Assembly (NCBI RefSeq): GCF_002575655.3
Contig: NC_053035.3
Location: 375,511,792-375,575,791 of the forward strand
From: Aegilops tauschii subsp. strangulata
Lineage: Eukaryota > Streptophyta > Magnoliopsida > Poales > Poaceae
DNA length: 64,000 nt
Reading direction: 5' to 3'
Shown here: piece by piece, positions 59,730 to 64,000 of the stretch
Position numbering within the stretch: position 1 is the stretch's first letter
Layout of the letters: every line of letters begins with the position of its first letter
Position numbers and translations under genes: made by a program
Notes under the pieces: model-generated
Database searches by the model: none
What the model was told of the DNA's origin: nothing
The model's input: only the letters and a program-made list of their open reading frames with translations

Positions 59730-61046
59730 TGCCCCCGTATATAAAGGAGCAACGGGGGGTTCGGCCGGCCTAGAGGAGAGGCGCGCCAGGAGGAGTCCTA
59801 CTCCTACCGGGAGTAGGACTCCCCCCTTTTCCATGTTGGACTAGGAGAGGAAGGGGGAAAAGGTGGAGGGGAGGAAGGAAGGGGGGCGCCGCCCCCCTCT
59901 CCTTGTCCTATTCGGACTGGGGGGGAGGGGCACGCGGCCCTGCCCTGGCCTCCTCTTCTCTCTTCCACCTAGGCCCAATAAGGCCCATTAAGTTACCGGG
60001 GGGTTCCGGTAACCTCCCGGTACTCCGGAAAAATCCCGATTTCACCCGAAACACTTCCGATGTCCAAACATAGGCTTTCAATATATCAATCTTTATGTCT
60101 CGACCATTTCGAGACTCCTTGTCATGTCCGTGGTCACATCCGGGACTCCGAACAACCTTCGGTACATCAAAACATATAAACTCATAATATAACTGTCATC
60201 GTAACGTTAAGCGTGCGGACCCTACGGGTTCGAGAACTATGTAGACATGACCGAGACACCTCTCCGGTCAATAACCAATAGCGGAACCTAGATGCTCATA
60301 TTGGCTCCCACATATTCTACGAAGATCTTTATCGGTGAGACCGCATAACAACATACGTTGTTCCCTTTGTCATTGGTATGTTACTTGCCCGAGATTCGAT
60401 CGTCGGTATCTCCATACCTAGTTCAATCTCGTTACCGGCAAGTCTCTTTACTCGTTCCGTAATACATCATCCCGCAACTAACTCATTAGTCACAATGCTT
60501 TCAAGGCTTATAGTGATGTGTATTACTGAGTGGGCCCAGAGATACCTCTCCGACAATCGGAGTGACAAATCCTAATCTCGAAATACGCCAACCCAACAAG
60601 TACCTTTGGAGACACCTGTAGAGCACCTTTATAATCACCCAGTTACGTTGTGACGTTTGGTAGCACACAAAGTGTTCCTCCGATAAACGGGAGTTGCATA
60701 ATCTCATAGTCATAGGAACATGTATAAGTCATGAAGAAAGCAATAGCAACATACTAAACGATCGAGTGCTAAGCTAACGGAATGGGTCAAGTCAATCACA
60801 TCATTCTCCTAATGATGTGATCCCGTTAATCAAATGACAACTCATGTCTATGGCTAGGAAACATAACCATCTTTGATCAACGAGCTAGTCAAGTAGAGGC
60901 ATACTAGTGACACTCTGTTTGTCTATGTATTCACACATGTATTATGTTTCCGGTTAATACAATTCTAGCATGAATAATAAACATTTATCATGATATAAGG
61001 AAATAAATAATAACTTTATTATTGCCTCTAGGGCATATTTCCTTCA
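59730..61046 (-). repeat. 5' LTR of Angela copy 2, second piece
   Basis: It resumes after the second CCCCC duplication and runs to TTTCCTTCA at 61046. Then comes AATAG, matching the left flank at 38500-38504. Joined to 45509-45926 it gives a complete LTR of 1735 bp. Confidence 0.92.
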
Positions 61047-61435
61047 AATAGGCGCTTGAAAATAATTACGGTTTAGGCTTGAACAAATGCGGAATAAACC
61101 TAGCGGTTAATTTGTCAAGCACAAAACCTACAACAACTAGGCTCACCTATGTGCACCAACAACTTATGCTAAGCAAGATAAACTACTAGGTGATAGCAAG
61201 ATATATGACAAGAAACAATATGGCTATCACAAAGTAAAGTGCATAAGTAAAGGGCTCGGGTAAGAGATAACCGAGGCACGCGGAGACGACGATGTATCCC
61301 GAAGTTCACACCCTTGCGGATGCTAATCTCCGTTTGGAGCGGTCTGGAGGCACAATGCTCCCCAAGAAGCCACTAGGGCCACCGTAATCTCCTCACGCCC
61401 TCGCACAATGCAAGATGCCGTGATTCCACTAAGGG

Positions 61436-61545
61436 GCCCTTGAGGGCGGTCACCGAACCCGTACAAATGGCAACCCTTGGGGGCGGTCACCGAACCCGTA
61501 CACTTTGGCAACCCTTGAGGGCGGTCACCGGAACCCGTCAAATTG
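61436..61545 (+). repeat. 37-38 bp tandem repeat, three copies
   Basis: GGGCGGTCACCG.AACCCGT begins at 61444, 61481 and 61519, each preceded by CCCTTG(A/G)G and followed by a spacer such as ACAAATGGCAA. No function is apparent. Confidence 0.88.
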
Positions 61546-62121
61546 CTCGGGACGATCTCCACAACCTAATTGGAGACTCCGACGCTTGCCCGGAGATTTA
61601 CACCACAATGATTGAGCTCCGAACACCACCAACCGTCTAGGGCGCCCAAGCACCCAAGAGGAACAAGCTCAAGGGTACCAAGCACCCAAGAGTAATAAGC
61701 TTCTCAACTTGTAACTTCCACGTATCACCGTGGAGAACTCAAACCGATGCACCAAATGCAATGGTAAGGGCACACGGAGTGCCCAAGTCCTTCTCTCTCA
61801 AATCCCACCGAAGCAACTAATGCTAGGGAGGAAAATGAGAGGAAGAACAAGAAGGAGAACACCAAGAACTCCAAGATCTAGATCCAAGGGGTTCCCCTCA
61901 CATAGAAGAGAAAGTGATTGGTGAAAATGTGGATCTAGATCTCCTCTCTCTTTTCCCTCAAAAACTAGCAAGAATCCATGGAGGGATTGAGAGTTAGCAA
62001 GCTCGAAGAAGGTCAACAATGGGGGAAAGAACACGAGCTGAAAAGATAAGGTTCATTGGGGAAGAAGACCCCCTTTTATAGGAGGGGGAAAATCCAACCG
62101 TTATGCTCACAGTCCGCACCG

Positions 62122-62620
62122 AGCGGTACTACCGCTAGGGCGACAGAAGCCCAATGAAACAACACTGCAAACGGGCAACAGGGCGGTACTACTGCAGGAG
62201 CGGTACTACCGCGCGACCACGGAAGTAAAAATAACTGCACTACAAACGGGCAACAGGGCGGTACTACTGCAGGAGCGGTACTACCGCCTGCCCTTGCAGA
62301 ACTACCGCGCGACCACGGAAGTAAAAATAACTGCCGCGCCTACAACCGCTGGAGCTAGCTACGAGAAAAAGGCGGCACGGTACTACCGCTCACAGGGAGC
62401 GGTACTACCGCGCAAGGCGGATTTAAAAAATTACATCCGCGCCTACTACCGCACGCAATCAGCGACAGGATGCGAGGCAGCGGTACTACCGCTCACCACG
62501 AGCGGTACTACCGCGTAGGACGCGGAAGTAAAAAATTACTTCCGCGCCTACTTCCGTGCGCGCCAGCGTTCTGGGCTAGAGGCAGCGGTACTACCGCTCC
62601 CTTGACCAGTACTACCGCAC
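62122..62620. repeat. Array of GCGGTACTACCGC palindromes and hairpins
   Basis: Seven perfect copies of the odd palindrome GCGGTACTACCGC start at 62123, 62200, 62275, 62399, 62480, 62502 and 62585. Two copies with one change start at 62183 and 62258, and further degenerate copies are present. Between them are longer inverted repeats, for example arms CGCGGAAGTAA / TTACTTCCGCG at 62521-62531 and 62536-62546. The block lies in the unidentified element's right piece. I know of no function. Confidence 0.88.
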
Positions 62621-63353
62621 GCCACAAAGGCTTTAGCACTTGGATGCCTTCAAAACGCAGCTAAAGACAACAGATGGATCCAATAAAACCAGAACTGCCA
62701 TAACTTCTGCAAATGAGCTCCGAATTGAGCAAACTCAAGCTTGTTGGATACAAGACAACGTGGTCGATCATCTTGGCCTCCTCTCGGCCTCCTCTCTCTC
62801 GTCCCACTACACTGGAGTCGTTTCCGGCGTCGATCATCTCGGCCTCCTCTCTCGTCCTACCGCACGGACGATACCATGGCGCGAGCACTGCATTCTCCTC
62901 CCCTGTCCACTGTATTTACGCGAGCACCGCAACTAGTTCGCCGACGGTGTCGCTCGTCGTGCCGCCGACGGGGTCGCTCGCCCACGACTCCATGCTCGTC
63001 ATGTCGGACACGGCGCCACGGCCACTATCCACCGCAGACGCCATGGTCCGGCGCACACTGCATTTCTTCTCTCCCTTCCTCTACTAGCTCTTAACCCTGT
63101 GTGCTAAGTGCAAGTGCTAGCTGTTAATCATACCCCATGTAGGCAACCAAACAACGTGTAGTTGTATGCGCCGAGACAAAGTAGGCAACCAAACAACATA
63201 TGCCAAAGTTGATCCCATAATGCAGGAAGTCCATATGCAGGCAACCAAACAACTTGCAGATGTCGCATATGAGGCTGTTTTTCAGAGCCAGGCTGGGTTG
63301 AGATGTGTATGCAACGCAGGTACTATTCACTACGGCAACCAAACACGCCCCAA

Positions 63354-63840
63354 ATGTTTTATTAGCATTTTTCAATACTTATTCAACATTTTTTTCAAAT
63401 GCTTGATTAACATTTTTTATATACATGATAAAAATGCATCATTTTTTAATACATGTTCAACATTTTTTATACACATTTAACATTTTTTAAATGCTTGATC
63501 AACATTTTACAAATACTTGTTCAACATTTTTTCAAATGCTCGAGTAACATTTTTGTATACATCATCAGGAAATTTCATCAATTTTTTAATACATGGTCAA
63601 CTTTTTTTCTATACACATTTAACATTTTTTAAATGTTTTATCTAACATTTTCTAAATACTTTTTAACTTTTTTTCAAATGCTTTGATTAATACTTTTATA
63701 TAGATGATCAAAGGAATTCATTATTTTTAATACATGATCAACATTTTTTATATACACATTCAACATTTTTCAAATGCATGATTAACATTTTTCAAAATAT
63801 TATGTAAAGTCTATTTGAAAGTGTAAAGCAAATTAAAGAA
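63354..63840. repeat. AT-rich degenerate array (right arm)
   Basis: It has the same phrases as 37440-37710: AAATGCTTGATTAACATTTTT, ATACATGATCAACATTTTTT and TATACACATTCAACATT. It is the continuation of the left arm after the 25.6-kb split by the Tourist-like element. Confidence 0.75.
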
Positions 63841-64000
63841 TGGAATGAAAAAACGAAATAAAAACGTAAAAAAAAAAGAAAAAAACGAGGCAGTGTTGTG
63901 CCACGAACTGGGCCGGCCCATATGCTCGCGCGCGCTTCATCGAGTCGGAAGCCTCGGCTCGCTGAACGCGAGACGCCCTTGCCTGTTTCTCAAAAGAAAA

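Larger units (their letters stand above)
38505..61046 (-). mobile_element. Angela/BARE1-type Copia retrotransposon, copy 2, with a 13.8-kb insertion in its 5' LTR
   Basis: Perfect 5-bp repeats AATAG flank it (38500-38504 and 61047-61051). Parts are the 3' LTR 38505-40241, open gag-pol 40239-44264, leader and primer site 44265-45508, and the 5' LTR in two pieces (45509-45926 and 59730-61046, 1735 bp joined) around a LARD-type element. Without the insertion it is about 8.7 kb, the normal size for the family. Confidence 0.93.
38471..62760. mobile_element. Unidentified repeat element with palindrome arrays, interrupted by Angela copy 2
   Basis: The left piece reads GGATGTTGCCTAGAGGGGGG then TGAATAG up to 38504. 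The right piece resumes at 61052 (GGCGCTTGAAAATAATTACGG) and runs to about 62760, containing two kinds of repeat arrays (61436-61545 and 62122-62620). The first phrase is one I know as widely dispersed in grass genomes, but I cannot assign a superfamily. A 38-bp direct repeat (38412-38449 and 62807-62844, 33 of 38 bases equal) flanks it. The boundaries are approximate. No coding potential was recognised. Confidence 0.45.
37714..63350. mobile_element. Tourist/Harbinger-like TIR element, split open by later insertions
   Basis: Perfect 17-bp terminal inverted repeats lie at 37714-37730 (GGGCGTGTTTGGTTGCC) and 63334-63350 (its reverse complement), with CAA on both outer sides (37711-37713 and 63351-63353) as a 3-bp duplication. 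GTTTGGTTGCC recurs inside the left end (37769) and its complement GGCAACCAAACAAC three times inside the right end (about 63143, 63183 and 63239). The host sequence is 37714 to about 38470 and about 62760 to 63350; everything between is later insertions. Short frames within show no transposase, so it is non-autonomous. The superfamily is inferred from the TIR and 3-bp TSD; CAA is not the typical TWA. Confidence 0.6.
36961..64000. mobile_element. Probable outer MULE/MITE-like element, running off the right edge
   Basis: Sequence near 37030-37145 (TCGCATTAAGCGA..., GGTTGTTACGGGCCGGCCCA, CGCGCACCGCG) has an inverted counterpart near 63895-63980 (GAACTGGGCCGGCCCATATG, CTCGCTGAACGCGAGA). Inside both lie AT-rich arrays of the same kind (37440-37710 and 63354-63840). 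This fits one long-TIR element opened by later insertions. The outer end on the right is beyond the window, and the left end is approximate. Confidence 0.35.

Noticed and set aside
62122..62620. Possible CRISPR-like array from regularly repeated 13-mers
   Set aside because: The spacing is irregular, the intervening sequence is itself repeated, and the setting is a plant transposon.

Overview
The window is intergenic DNA from a large Triticeae-type grass genome (wheat, Aegilops or a close relative). The evidence is BARE1/Angela-type Copia elements, a chromodomain Gypsy element, a LARD-type element with ~3.85 kb LTRs, a CACTA-like element, and a grass isoflavone-reductase-like gene with two short GT-AG introns. 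More than 85% of the window looks like transposable elements. Most are nested in one another, and I could order them using 5-bp target-site duplications (TSDs) read by eye. Family names other than Angela/BARE1 are from memory and tentative.

Region 1 (1-21,470) holds a broken F-box/FBD-type gene. The window opens in the 3' end of a Gypsy element (LTR 264-1835) that landed in the reverse transcriptase of a decayed chromovirus (1836 to ~4978). A truncated Angela LTR (~4979-5928) follows and abuts an exon of the F-box/FBD relic. That relic has GT-AG introns and is cut at 6552 by a solo chromovirus LTR (6553-21127, TSD gcctt). The solo LTR was itself hit by an 8-kb Angela element (7185-15238) and by a solo LTR of the LARD family (16712-20466, TSD gcgca). 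The C-terminal FBD part resumes at 21133.

Region 2 (21,471-31,230) holds a CACTA-like element carrying a dead 3'-5' exonuclease-like gene. Next to it, on the minus strand, are exons resembling the acidic N-terminus of a FAR1-related protein. Beyond them lies an AT-rich tract with many copies of the palindrome TTACANTGTAA. A very young 5.1-kb Copia element (25208-30322, TSD attct) splits that tract. Its 384-bp LTRs differ at two sites, yet its coding region is broken.

Region 3 (31,231-36,960) contains the one convincing intact host gene, a three-exon, 310-codon isoflavone-reductase-like/PCBER-type oxidoreductase on the minus strand with a candidate TATA element and poly(A) signal. It is followed by two short retroposons with A-rich tails and a Copia LTR scrap.

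Region 4 (36,961-64,000) is a stack of insertions up to six deep. From outside in these are a probable MULE-like element running off the right edge, a Tourist/Harbinger-like TIR element (37714-63350), an unidentified element with arrays of hairpin-forming GCGGTACTACCGC motifs, and an Angela element (38505-61046, TSD aatag) with an uninterrupted 1341-residue polyprotein. A non-coding LARD-type Gypsy element (45927-59724, TSD ccccc) lies in that Angela's LTR, and a Copia solo LTR (54049-56218, TSD ctcgg) lies in the LARD's LTR. I found no tRNA, rRNA or CRISPR features.
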